From Fratercula arctica (Eukaryota > Chordata > Aves > Charadriiformes > Alcidae): 64,000 bases of DNA. This document shows positions 52,701-64,000 of the stretch, piece after piece. A program made the translations under genes and the position numbers. The notes below the pieces were generated by a model. That model searched no databases and was not told the DNA's origin. It saw only the letters and a list, made by a program, of their open reading frames with translations. The stretch spans positions 58,422,885 to 58,486,884 of the forward strand of contig CANTUZ010000002.1 of assembly GCA_947846985.1 (NCBI GenBank), read 5' to 3'. Numbering within the stretch: the first letter of the stretch is position 1; every line of letters starts with the position of its first letter.

Positions 52701-53039
52701 TGGTATCAGCTGTCTTAGTGCCATGTTCATACTAGAAGCAGCAGCCCTTCCTCAGTGCCATGAAATAAACCCAGGACTATATAGGCTTTAATCAACAGGG
52801 CTGCTTTAACATAGAGTTAATCTTTGCTCAGCTTCGCGCACACACTGCTCTTCTGCTCCACCACCACCCACATATTGTGCTCTTCAGAAGTATCTGCTCG
52901 CCATTAAACAGGCAGCTTTCTGCTTTCTTAATCTGCTTTGACTTTTTGGAGTGGATTTGGCCACACATGAAGCTACAGTGATAGATCAGTTTACATCCAC
53001 CCCTCCGCTTATACTGCTACAGCTCTTTGCGCTTGGCTT

Positions 53040-53400
53040 GTGAGATGCAACAACAGGTCATGTAAACGCAGGGGCTGGAGAGCCCAGGGGCTCCTTCTGG
53101 AGACCCTTCTCCATGGAGGCTGTGGGTTCTACCCTTTACTCTGGCCACTTTGTCCTTCTGCCACCAGACCATCCAAAGGGAACGTTGGCTCTCACCTCCA
53201 CCGTTCCTGCAGGGGATCCCGGAGCCGAAACCTTGGCAGCGAGGGCTGCTGCTGCTACTGCAGAGAAAGTGTCTCAACTTGAAGCTCTTCAGAGGGGGCA
53301 GGGAGGAGCTTCACCAATCAAGGAGTTCAAGGCAGAGGAGGGGGAGCATGTTCCAGCTCTTAATATAAACATGAGGAGCTCTGCTCAGCCAAGTTGAATT
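53040..53400 (+). promoter_or_regulatory. Promoter-like segment with CCAAT and TATA boxes
   Basis: A CCAAT at 53314-53318 is followed 50 bases later by TATAAA at 53364-53369. This is the classical spacing for an RNA polymerase II promoter firing rightwards near 53390-53400. About 270 bases of GC-richer sequence lie upstream. One frame stays open from about 53043 to the TGA at 53395-53397 (ATG at 53113, 94 codons), with an alanine- and glutamate-rich stretch. That frame lies upstream of the predicted start site, so it would not be the product of this promoter. A potential splice donor, TTTGTAAGG, lies near 53415. A solo LTR of an endogenous retroelement is an alternative, but I could not find matching terminal TG/CA ends or a target-site duplication. 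Confidence 0.25.
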
Positions 53401-56400
53401 TTTTTTGGTCTCCTTTGTAAGGCTCACCGAGGTGTTCCACACGGCAGAATAGAACAACAGGGTTGTTTAGCACCCCGGGCAAAGAACAAATGTTTATTAA
53501 CCGAGAGAAATATTCCTGCTCAGACTTGGCCTGGCACGTACAGCTCTGATGAAAAGTCACTCCAGCCTTCTACATTAATCAGACTGAGCTCTTCATTAAG
53601 AGTAAAAGAAGCGTCTGCTCTACATGTCCGTCATAGCTTTTACTCTTTCTTTTTTTTTAATATGTAATTTTTTCCATTTTAGTTTTAATTACTCTGTCAT
53701 TCCTACCTGTAGCCATTTGCTGGGTACATCACAGCTTCCACGTAAAAGGGTGTGTTTTCATTAAACATATGGTGTCCTAATCATTTTGTACTTCTAACTT
53801 CCCTTCCTCCTTCCATCTCTTAAGATACTTGAAAATACGGTATCTTACTTTAAATGCTTCAGGAAAACACATATGTTAAACAAAGCCAAGAACTGTTTAA
53901 GATCCCAGAGCTTTAGCAAAGTGCAGAATGGATTTCAGATCTCTGCACGCGAACAGAGCAGAGACTTCAGGATGTGAAGCCACTGCAGAAACACTTCTTT
54001 ACAGGCTCATCAATTATTTCATTTTAAAGCTAAGCACAGGAAAAGTTAACCAAAATTCTGCTGAAGTTAACAAAGTCACATCCCTCCACTGGTATCAGGG
54101 CCGCAGGGTAAATGGCACAGAGTTCCACTGTGAAAATAATCTAGATCTCTTTCTGGGGCAATATCCCTTATTTGTGCTTCCTCTCTACAGCACGGGATTG
54201 CAGTGTCCCTCCCACATGGACTAAGTGCAACCACTGAATTTGGATGAGTAATGAGTGGCTGGGCTGAAATGCCTTCACTAAAACGTTCCTCCACCACAAT
54301 GTCTGAAGACTTTTTTGTTTTCTGGCTTTTAGTTCAGACTACAAAGTCCACAGATTCAAGCAGGCACCTCCTGCCTAAGCCAAAGATTTGGTCTATGGAA
54401 AGTTCATGCTTGCTTGGTAATGCAATCGGAGCACGCTGTCACCTAGAAGGGACTAAAGGAACAGAAACAGGATGACATGTAGGAACAATACACCTTAAAA
54501 AAATAATCAGCTGAAATAGAAAACATGATACAATTACATGTACAAAACAGGACAATCAGCATTCATCTCAGTAGCGCTATGGCTCCTAATTGTACCGAAT
54601 GATCTTGCCAGGTAGCAAGTTACTCATCAGGTCTACCACCTCAGCACAAGAAGACAGATGGTTCTTCTACAACACGCTCATTTTCCAGAGAAAGGTAGGA
54701 GAAGCTAGTAACTATCCCAGAGAACTACAAGCCTCTCTCCTGACTCCGTTGTCACCCATTCATAAAAGACTGGTTACAGTAATTTTCTTCACAAGCAGCC
54801 TTAGAGGGAGTCTGTGACCCCAGGGCAGATATTTTGAAAAACCTAAAGGTAACTCCCTGATAGAGAAGCAGTGCTAATAGGAGAGATGTCTTAATAGATC
54901 CCATATTCCATATCAGCTGCCCATGGAACAGTATTTTAAAAATACAAACACCAAAAAGACAACCCCCGCTCCCACAAAACCCTTTGCTCTTCCAAATGCT
55001 GAGGAATGAGAAAACACAAGCAGAACATAGAGCTTTACTCCCTCAACCAAGGCCTAAGCATTAGACCTCTGTGTGTCTTATGCAGAAAGGATTCCACAGT
55101 CTGTAGTGTTGGCCGTGGGCATTTAACCGTGTGCAGGCAACCACCAATTTGAAATGTGGGAAGGGACCCAGAAATCTCTCCCCAAAGACGAACGTATGGA
55201 ATTCAACCACGTTATCTACAAGAACTTGGAGACATTCCAACAACAGGTTAGAACAGCCTTGACATATCTGATGCTTCAGCAAGAGCCCTGTGGGAATGGC
55301 TCACGCCAACCTGCGCAGCTGGCAAGCATCCATCCAGCTTCCACACACAAGATCAGGAGAATCCCAAGAACTCACCAGGACGGCAAGAAACCATTAATAA
55401 CTTCAAAGCCAGGGGTATAAAAACAATTTTCTTTTTTGAAGGGTGGGCCAGAAGACCCATAAAAGCAAAACACATTTGGAACTGTCCAGTAGCTCTTCAG
55501 TTGTAATGTTCTGCCACTCTCCTGGAAGAAATGAAGCACCTTAAATCCTGTCTATGCTTACGCGATCCAGGAATCCCACTAGCTTTTAAAACTGCTAGTA
55601 GACACAGTCCTGTGGGCCAGTGAGCCTAGCAGATGACTTCTCTATCAAACGAAGGATAGAGATCCACTGCAAAGACAAGTCATACGATGACGGAATACAA
55701 GAAGTTCCTGCATCCTGCCACTCCCCAGAGATTTATATAAAAGCAGACTCTCCACGACATCACCCACTCAATCTCAGTTCAGCTTGAAAAGTCAGACTGT
55801 GCTTTTCAGGTGTGGCGCTACACACAGCACATCCTGATTTCTCATTAATTAAAACCTAATTCTGCCTATCTGCGTGGCCATTTCTTCCAGATCAGAACGA
55901 AAGCCCTTGCACATGCAGCCTTCTGACTGTTGGTTTCGTAGACTATGTGCGGAGATTGATCATTTCAGCTTAATCAGACCTTGATGCTCTGTTAATCCTA
56001 ATGCTACGCCAGGAGGAAACTGTCAACACTACAGAGGTCAACACTGCCCATCACTTCTAACTCATGCAGCCTAATATAAGACTTAAGGGTTTGTGCTGAG
56101 AGCGAACATCTCCATCCTAAAGAACCTGAATGCCTCCCTAGACTTTCTGAGCTTTTGCTTTTATCACACTGATGCCAATTGTACCTACTCTGGAGTTAGC
56201 ACATTGGTGATTTAAATGAAGGTGTTAGATTCACGCTCCAGAAACGGGGGTGCTTTTCCCTCTGCAGACCCCCTGGTGGGCTCAGCAGTGTTGGGCAAGA
56301 GGGGGGTGGTCCTTCCACCAGTCCAGCCTGACTTAGAAGCATGTGTCTGAACTTGACCCCTGGTCCTAACTGTGCTTAGCGAAGCAGAGCTTTGTGTTAC

Positions 56401-57558
56401 AAATGCAGGATTAGGATGGAAAAGGAGTATATGAAATTTTTATAAAGCACTTTTACTGGCAGAGAAAAGTTCCCCAGAAAGTTCAAAAATGGGTGCTGCA
56501 TGGGAGTTACTATATTTTGCATACATATTCTACTGACTATAGAATAATTTCTCATATTAAACTGCTGGGGGGTGGGGTATTTTGAATTGTATCACTGCAC
56601 ATTTGAGAGGTGATTAATCAAGCTCCTCAAATTAGCCCGAGGGAAACAATTGCTCGCTCTCATTATTTATTTATTTTTTAACATTTCATTACAGCCAAGG
56701 CTTAAGGTTTTGAACCCAGTGCCTAACCAAAACAACGTACCTTCTCTTTCGGAAGGTGAAAAATAGAGAGATAGCTTTCAGCTGAAAAGCAGCAGGTAAG
56801 ATCTACCTTCCTTTTAGTCACTCGCTGCCTCCTCCCCGCAGCTTCCCCAGTCTCCCTCTTTGCATAGCGGGCTCGGATGGGGCTACCAGGTTGCACGGCG
56901 CTAGTTACCAACCTTATCTTCACTCAGTAATCCCACATATCTTTAAGAGGCATGAACAACTTTGCAGAGCGTAACTGTGAATGGCCCGTCAGCTCCAGGG
57001 GGTGAGCTCTGGAGTGGGCCTTTCAGGTCACTGCACTCCCACCTGTGAGGTAGAGAGGGGCACCTCTTCTCCTCAGCTCCAAGGAGCTGGAAGGGAATTT
57101 CAATGGAGATGCAACCCCACAGGAAGCATCTACTCTCCCCTCGGTGAGTGTCTGGGCTGAAAATCAAAATCAATATTTTACACGCTGCTCCTGCTTATTT
57201 AATCCAGCAGTTCGCATTGTGTTTTTAAGAAACAAGGAGAAGACTGGATTTCAAAAAAAAATAGAAATGTAAAGGCTACGCACTTTTTTTCCCTCCCACA
57301 AATATGTATGAAGTCCTTGGATGTTCCCATCAGTTTCTGGCCTTGTCTTTAAAGACATTAATATGCTTAAATACCTGGGAATTAGGTTTCAATTATCACG
57401 ATCCCCCAGAGGTATTTTTACTTTTTCTTCTTCATTATGGAAAGAACATGAAGCAAGATCAGGTTTTTATGAGCCCACCCACAAAGGCATCAAATATGCT
57501 GACTCTTAATAACAAATTTGGAATGGAGAACCTAGTTTCGGTGAATGTATTTTAATGT

Positions 57559-57584
57559 AAAAAAAAAAAAAAAAAAAAAAAAAA
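57559..57584. repeat. A26 homopolymer
   Basis: Twenty-six consecutive A, paired with a longer tract of the same polarity 165 bases further on. An 83-codon open frame (57304-57555) ends just before it, but it is not recognisable and no AATAAA precedes the tract. Confidence 0.9.
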
Positions 57585-57744
57585 GAAAAAGACAACTGCC
57601 AAAGAGGTCCTTTCATTCTAATGGCACAACCACAGGACAGTAATGAAAGTAATGCAATTTCCCAATGTCCCCAAAAGGTCACTCCATACATTTTCATCAC
57701 TTGCCAGGATGCAGGGTAGATCTAACTATTCCTGCTGCCTTCTT

Positions 57745-57749
<5 letters not shown>

Positions 57750-57779
<30 letters not shown>
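57750..57779. repeat. A30 homopolymer, the longest run in the window
   Basis: Thirty consecutive A, preceded by tttcttt. Length is likely to vary between individuals. Confidence 0.9.
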
Positions 57780-57781
<2 letters not shown>

Positions 57782-59819
57782 AAAAGGGAGATCTGGCATC
57801 TTGGCTTCCATCCTCTTCTCCAGGCAGCAGCATGAGGTGGGCAGAAACAGCACCAGCCATCACTCACTGCACCTCCCTGGCGTTGAAAAGGCTGAGCTGG
57901 TTACCAGAACAATAATGCAAAAATCAACGGGTGTAGACCCATAACAGGCAGTTAACACAATTATTAATAAATACAGCCATTTAGTAAAACCATCCACTTT
58001 AGAAATTTTAGGCCTCCTTGGAAATTATCTTTCATCCTCTGGGAATGGAGTCTTATGGTTGGCTTCAAAGATGCTGGCACAAAGTGCAGACCTTTTGTTT
58101 AATTGCTCTCTTTTGAAGCAGAATATTAAGTCAAATGAAATTGAATATGAAAGGGAGAGGCCATACCGGAGTCGATGGGAACAAACAAAGCTAAGGCAGA
58201 CCATATCTGCCCCCTTCTCCCCATCTCTAATGTTATTAAGAGAAGCGTACTTTCCCATCTAGCCTCTGCAAAATGCTCCAGCAGGAAAGAAAGAAAAAAA
58301 AAAGGTTTGGATCGAAAAAAACCCTATACTTTCCCAAGTAAATTTTATTTCATTTATTTTTTAACATACAACAATATCCACAGTATCTAAGACTGGCACT
58401 GGAATCACAAAATCACTGATATCGAGTTAGACTAAGGCCACTTGAAAAAAAAACAAACCCGTTGGTCATGTTTTTAAAGAATCAAGGTTTCTATGCAGCA
58501 GACGTGTGAAAGTATGAATATACCTATACATACATTTCCATGGATGCATGTAAGTAAATACATACAGAAATGCACCAACAACCACGCCTCTGTGGACTCT
58601 AGGGGTTGGTTCCCCCCCACCAGGACTCAGACCTTTTCCAGCACGCTACAATTTAGTATTTGCATTCCTTCTGTTAAAAAAAACAACTGCCAAAGTGAAT
58701 AGCTTGAGCTGTGTTTTTGTTTGCTGATACAAATTGTTATGCCAACAAAAGGGAAGAACTGCTCATAGGACTGTACCTATGAACACGTGACAAATTGCTT
58801 AACTTTGAGAAAGAAAAATTTGGGGAGGGGGGGCGAGTTTTCTTCTCCCTTTCCTGTAATAGCAAAATTTTCTACTCTTTTCACAGACATGCAGGACACT
58901 GCCTACTTAAAGCTTGCACAATTTAAATGAAACTGCTGCATTGACTTTATCCAGTTAAGAAAAGTATTATAGAGGCTACCAGTACGAAATTTGTAAAATG
59001 CAAAGAGGCAGCTTTTTTAGTTGGAGTGCCCCAAAACTCCTCTTTAAAATATTTGGTGCTGGATTTTTATTTAGCATTTGAAGGACTTCTTTTCCTTTCC
59101 CTTCCAAATTCTTCACCTCAAATGAGTTAGTGCAGGCTGGGATCTGATGGGTTGAGGGACACAACCATGTGCCTTTACTTTTGGCACCTGGAAGCGTATG
59201 TCATTTGCATGAGGGAGATAAACTGTGGTCCTAAAAAGGACGCGCAACCTGGGATTATGCAGTTGATAATGAGTCATTACACGTAACATACAGCGAAACG
59301 CAGAGGTCACGTGGATCCAAACTGCCATGTACATTTAAGTAAAGACACAAATGCTTTCTCTGGGCAAATACAGAAATTTACGCAGTTCCCTGCCATGGCA
59401 GACAGGGAATTCTCCAGGCAGGCATAGATCCATACTGTATTTTAAATTATGGCCTGCTATAAACGAAAAATGCTGATTTGGGGATTGTTCACTTTGTTAT
59501 AACTTTCCAAGAGTAATATCCTGCAGGGAACAGCCAAGTTAATACAATGTTTCCACTCAAAAATTGGCAGCTTGAGCGAAGCCGATGGGGTGTATTTCAC
59601 GAGAGTTTGCCTGCTGATAAAATGTTATTGCAGAACACGCAGGCTAAGGAGAGCCTCTCATTTTCCATCCCGGGATGTAACCTTAGCCTAGCAAACCCAG
59701 TACCTAGCAATAGTTCTCTGGATTTGTAATACGCCGTATATTTTTACTCTCTTTTAAACGTGTTCTGTAATTTATATGGTCTTTCAGCCATTAGAAGCCT
59801 ACAGACGCTGTTTTGTCTG

Positions 59820-60440
59820 GTTTATTCTCAAAGGTAACGGCTTGGGATCTTGCCCATGGATGCGACTCGCACCTCTTATTTTCACACTTGGCGCCAAGGT
59901 GCCACGCAAGGCTCATCTGCTCCCTCTGAACGGGAGCGTAACTCACAGACCTAATCACCTCCAACACAAGGGTTTGCCCATCCTTCCTTTAACCTGCTTA
60001 CGGCTGGCTCGCTATTCTCTCCAAACTTCTTATTTCTGGACCGGCGAGTGAATAATTTAGAGTGAAACGTGAAACTACTGTCACGTACAAAACAAAAGCC
60101 GGGATTGAGCAACTGAACTGGAAAAAAAAAATCCAAAGTGTCAAAAAGCCCCCGCTGCTCTGTTGTGAGCGCGGCACGACGGTAACAGATGTGCGCAGCC
60201 CTGAAACCATCCTCCCTGCCCCTCTCCCTGCCCTACACCTACAGCGCTCCTTTCGCATCCATCACCTTACATAAAGCTCACAATCTGCTGAAGTCTGAGA
60301 CTCATGGAAACGTGGCCGGGGGTGGGGGGGGAAACACCACCATTTCACGCTGCATCTCGGTGATCAGCATCGCGCACAGATGAGGTTTCAACTTCTGCTG
60401 CCGTCGCCAGATGACGGATCGGTGCGTGAACACCTAGAGC
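59820..60440. promoter_or_regulatory. CpG-enriched segment, small CpG-island candidate
   Basis: CpG dinucleotides are clearly denser here than elsewhere, especially at 60150-60440. There I count roughly 21 in about 290 bases at a little over 50% GC, close to the expected number with no depletion. Vertebrate bulk DNA is normally strongly CpG-depleted, so retention suggests an unmethylated regulatory element or recent GC-biased conversion. No TATA box, no convincing exon and no known protein frame is visible. The short open frames across it do not resemble any family. A (TG)n tract follows at 60724. Confidence 0.3.
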
Positions 60441-60723
60441 TCGAAGGAAGAAGCCAACTACCACAAGAGCCCTTTGGGCTGGGCACAGGAGGATGCACAG
60501 ACACACACACCAACAAATGTTACACGTCTCCCCCAGGGAACCCCGGAGATGAACGTGATGCGAGTTATACAGAGTGACAGTTTTGACATCATTTGTAGAG
60601 CATTGTTTTGCAACAGAACTGGTTTACATCCAGTTATTGTGCAGAGGAGGAAACAAAACCCCAAACGCTGCCTGGAGACAGCAGGCCAAGTGCTTGCTAG
60701 AAACTCCTAACAAACCGGTGCGC

Positions 60724-60760
60724 ATGTGTGTGTGTGCGTGCGTGTCAATATGTGCGTGTA
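60724..60760. repeat. Imperfect (TG)n microsatellite
   Basis: (TG)n with CG interruptions (gtgcgtgcgtgt), then a second short TG block. It lies about 280 bases beyond the CpG-enriched segment. Confidence 0.85.
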
Positions 60761-61820
60761 ACTCCACAGCTCCCTTCTCCACCCCCGTATACAGTGCAGG
60801 GAATCTGCTAATGCTTAAATGGAGGGGAAGGTCAAGGATTTACTGTGGGAAAGCCAATGGTAATTTCGCTGCCTCTCTGGAATACTGCAAACAGCCAAAT
60901 CGCACAGCTTATGAGAAAAAAAAATAAATTTCCCTTTAATTTAGGGCTTTAAAGAAACCATAACTCTACTGGTCTTAGAATCAACCACCGAAGGTACAGA
61001 CCCACTGTACGTTTCCATAAACCGAGGGCAGCGAGTTATTCCTCTGTAAGCAGAGCTCCTTCTACATGACGTGACAACAAGCTTTCCAAGAGTAGAACTG
61101 GGATTTCAGAAAACTCCTTGGTTACAGGCCTGCCAAAACCCCAATAGCCTTCCCCACCTTTCCTAAGGATTCCTTCAACTCTCCCTAGTGCTCCTCCAAA
61201 AGAAGAGGCACGCAAACGCTTTGGCGAGCGGCAGAAAGATCTCCCGGAGACACAGAGCACAGCACTGTCTGCGTCTGGGAGCACAGTTTCCTTTAACACC
61301 ACAAGGGAAGAACAAAGCGAGATTTTTATTTTTTTTTGCAGGAGAGGTTTGCTTCTTTACACAAGCGCCCATTTGCCTCTGGGTACACACACGCAACTTT
61401 GGGGAACACCAAATGCTGCAACTGCAGGAGTCCCAAAGACTGATGCAATTTAAATACCTATTCAATTCCTTGGCTGTAGGGTGGCACCTCCAAAGATGTT
61501 ATCTGACACACACACACCCCCCGCCCAGGCTGGTCCCAGGAGAAGAACAGCTCACGGGTCTCCGCTTTTGGGAATAACTATTTTCCATGGAAGAGGGCAG
61601 CTAGCGGGAAAGACCCCCTGCACTCAGGAGCTGCCGCCTATTGCAACACCCTCATTTGGCAGAGGAGGCTGCAGTGTCCCTGCAGCTGTCCTGGGCAGCG
61701 GCCAGGGGCTCTCGCTGAAGGTGCTTCTTCCCCTGTCCAAATCTTTTATGAGTCCCAGACTTGCACAAGAGGACCAGTGCCAAGTTCAGTATGTTCTTGG
61801 TTTTACCAGCTGCCTTTTTT

Positions 61821-61838
61821 AATTAAATTAATTTAATT
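61821..61838. repeat. AT-only 18-bp perfect palindrome
   Basis: AATTAAATTAATTTAATT is self-complementary and lies directly after a T6 run. In AT-rich DNA this is easily produced by chance or slippage. It contains overlapping TAAT homeodomain-type cores. Confidence 0.5.
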
Positions 61839-63050
61839 CATCACGGGAGGAGAGACTACAAATAGCAAGGTGCGAAAGCTTCACTTGCTTTTGTTCAGGT
61901 TCCTCGGTGTTCAGCTGGAGATGTTCACCCAACAGCCCAAGGCCTCAGTCGGTGCCAGTGGGCGATGCAGACGTTTGTCTGGTAGGAGCAGGAGACTAAA
62001 AGCATCAAAGAGCCAATCCCATGTAAAAAGCATGGAGTACCTGGCCTGCGCCATACTTGCCTGTATTAAACTGCTGTTAAGTGCCATAAAAAGTGAGTGT
62101 CCCTATACATACTTCATCCCAAAGCCTCTGGCAATTTGTTGCATTACCAGACCTCAAACCGACTACTTTTTCAATCAGTTGCTTTTTAGACGTCTGTGCG
62201 TTACTTTTTCATTTGTCACAGGTAACTCAGAAAGCAGGTACTTAGCCAGTTTTGCTCTCTCCACCCTTAAGCCATATGAGGAAAAGCTCACTATGGAGCA
62301 AGTCAAGGGGCAACACTCAGCGGTAGGGCCTCCCTGCCTTTACTTCTCAGACCTCACCACAAGCAGATCTCCTGCTCACTGGCTGCACCGAAGAAAATAC
62401 TCAGTGCTACGTAGGTCCCAGGCCTGAGGGATTTTCCTTTGCATCACACAAATTTCTCCACATCCAACCGGGAACTTCTTGCCATGATGATCGGGAAAGC
62501 CACTTAACGAGTGTTTATCAAATTTCAGAAGAAACCCCGAGGTATGAACGGGCTAGGCTTTGATGGCACACAGCCACACGCCCTGTCCAAACAGCTCGAT
62601 CTTAACCAGCGCAGGAAATGGAGCAGAGAAACTGTGCCAGCAGTTGAAAGGTTTTTCTAAAAATCACTGAGAAGAAAAAAAAAATTAAAAAATAAAAATT
62701 CAATTGCCAGCCTTGCACAGTTCCATCAATACGCGACAAAAAGCAAGCACTTCGTTTCAAAGGGGTCATTAAGCCTTTAACTATCCACTTAACATGAACG
62801 CCACTAGCAATACTGGTCAAGTCAATGTTTTTGCATGATTACACTTCAAATTTAGACGGGAAGCTGTTGTACATAACACGATCTGTGGAGACTTGTTTCT
62901 CTTTCTAATGGATTTAAATTGCCAATAAAACAGGGCTCAGGACACAGGTGTAAAAGGAAGCTCAAAGAACAAACATTTTCTCCGTCATTCGTTTTCAAGA
63001 CGCTATGAAGATCAAGGGGATTTTGTCTTGTCTGTCCAATGCATGTAATT

Positions 63051-63080
63051 TAAAAAAAATAAATAAAAAGATAAATAAAA
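63051..63080. repeat. A-rich (AAAT)-like low-complexity tract
   Basis: Nearly pure A/T with TAAA and ATAAA units. Low-complexity DNA. Confidence 0.8.
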
Positions 63081-63161
63081 GTTATGGGGAGGGAGTGTCT
63101 TTTTGAATCAAATCACATGACGGACAGCTGTTACATGGCGCTCTTCTCCACTCCTCACCCC

Positions 63162-63182
63162 AAAAAAAAAAAAAAAAAAAAA
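63162..63182. repeat. A21 homopolymer
   Basis: Twenty-one consecutive A following cctcacccc. A further A16 run lies at 63826-63841. Confidence 0.9.
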
Positions 63183-64000
63183 GGCTACAGGTACAAATAC
63201 CCTGTACCCGTATGCCTGGGGGTGGCAAATTACCCGATGCTGCTGCCTGGGGGAGAGCAAGCCCCAGCCACCCAGCTATAAGCTGCTTTTCCTTCCTACA
63301 GAGCTTCGGTCAGGAGCCACAGATCAGCCCTGAATGCCTTCAGCCACCCGAAAACTGCTGGTGAGGGCAACGGGCAAGTGGCTGGACAAAGGAATATGTC
63401 TATCTCGGCTTGGGAGAAAATAAAGCAAACACAACACGCCCAAGACTGCTGTTGGGTGTCTTTGCCAGGGAGAAGTCTCCACCCCCCTTCTTCAGGGCTC
63501 AATCCAGCTAGTTTGCAAATATCCTTGTAAGACCTTAGTTAGGCGCAGAGGTCGTTCAGCACCTTTTGCAGGCTTCCCGGATATCGCAGGGCTAGTTTTT
63601 GCTTACAAAGCCCTTTTTGTCTTCAGAAATCACGTAAGATCTGCAAACTGACTATTGTCCTGAGATTTTGCCAATGCATAAAAGGACCAAATTCTCTTTT
63701 GATGGAAATAAACTATGAACTCCTAAACCTCTATGGGTTCAAATGCTTTATAAACAGAAATCAAGAAGGGAGATGTAAATATCCCACCTGTTATTCCGGC
63801 ATACTGCAGAAAGTAGTGTCACTTTAAAAAAAAAAAAAAAAGCCAACAAAAACCCACTAACAACAAAGAAAACAAATAGCACCCTCCCAAACACCCAAAC
63901 CAGAACTTGCTGCTCCATGCAGGTGCCCCGTAAATATCGTCCGTAAACCTTTGCCCATGGTTGAATTTGGACTGCAGCAAAAAATCTAATTTGTATTCAA

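Larger units (their letters stand above)
39852..53039. other. Noncoding stretch, no gene seen
   Basis: Contains the C25 tract, several A tracts, the AATAA microsatellite and the 20-bp duplication. A 46-codon hydrophobic open frame at 45614-45754 runs into a good splice-donor match. No recognisable exon is present. Confidence 0.6.
53401..59819. other. Noncoding stretch, no gene seen
   Basis: AT-rich sequence with the two long A tracts near 57.6-57.8 kb. A slightly CpG-richer piece lies at about 56820-56910. Open frames are short and unrecognisable. Confidence 0.6.
60441..64000. other. Noncoding stretch, no gene seen
   Basis: Contains the (TG)n tract, the AT palindrome at 61821 and A-rich low-complexity DNA near 62.67 and 63.05 kb. 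It also has the longest open frame of the window (plus strand, 61870-62427, 185 codons). That frame has no recognisable domain, signal peptide or repeat, and its length is within chance expectation. Confidence 0.6.

Noticed and set aside
57584..57602. acaactgccaaag occurs here and again near 58684
   Set aside because: A shared 13-mer is expected many times by chance in 64 kb. No longer similarity surrounds it.
58385..58430. ggaatcacaaaatcactgat, resembling the octamer tail of a CR1
   Set aside because: The conserved ggttggaagggacc segment does not follow, so a CR1 end is not supported.
58516..58552. Imperfect palindrome around CCATGG
   Set aside because: Needs a two-base bulge and a mismatch, in AT-rich sequence full of acat repeats. 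Not distinguishable from chance.
61870..62427. Longest open frame in the window (185 codons, plus strand)
   Set aside because: No recognisable domain and no biased composition. Roughly one frame this long is expected by chance in 64 kb read in six frames.
1..64000. Prokaryotic-type systems (operons, CRISPR, prophage, toxin-antitoxin)
   Set aside because: No long open frames, no ribosome binding sites and no spaced direct repeats. The avian CR1 and vertebrate-like CpG depletion show this is animal nuclear DNA.

Overview
This window is vertebrate nuclear DNA, most probably from a bird. The strongest evidence is one clear 5'-truncated CR1 LINE on the minus strand at about 10129-10640. It has the typical avian CR1 3' end: two ATTCTRTG-type octamers, then the conserved segment that reads ggttggaagggacc on the plus strand. 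It also keeps the last part of the CR1 ORF2 reading frame. The rest of the window agrees with this: moderate to low GC, scarce CpG outside a few islands, abundant A/T microsatellites, short open frames only, and no ribosome binding sites, operons or other prokaryotic features.

I find no protein-coding exon, RNA gene, CRISPR array or bacterial or phage system that the sequence supports. The longest open frames (185 codons at 61870-62427, 177 codons at 9523-10056) are about what chance gives in 64 kb read in six frames, and none resembles a family I recognise. The window is best read as intronic or intergenic DNA. Runs of A (15 of at least 14 bases, against 3 runs of T) and of C (4 of at least 10 bases, against no G run) lie overwhelmingly on the plus strand. 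That polarity would fit an intron of a gene transcribed from the minus strand, but this is inference.

Layout: 1-10.1 kb is featureless apart from a small tandem duplication (1951-2010) and an A23 tract. 10.1-10.64 kb is the CR1. 10.6-20 kb holds an unusual inverted-repeat element with paired TTGCATACA motifs (12371-12417), a G-quadruplex motif (13274-13298), a 30-bp tandem duplication (13674-13734), a likely ancient L2-type LINE remnant (14400-14640) and a CpG-dense, TATA-containing patch (19955-20160). 20-31 kb holds long C and A tracts, a perfect 20-bp palindrome (23196-23215), a CpG-enriched patch and a possible ancient repeat fragment. 31-53 kb is mostly plain, apart from a nested hairpin at 39776-39851, a 25-base C tract and microsatellites. 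53.04-53.40 kb has a CCAAT box and TATA box at promoter-like spacing. 59.8-60.44 kb is the most CpG-rich stretch.

No set of genes working together can be described. The observations most worth checking are the nested hairpin near 39.8 kb, the inverted-repeat/POU-like element near 12.4 kb, the two promoter-like patches near 20.0 and 53.3 kb, and the low density of recognisable transposons.
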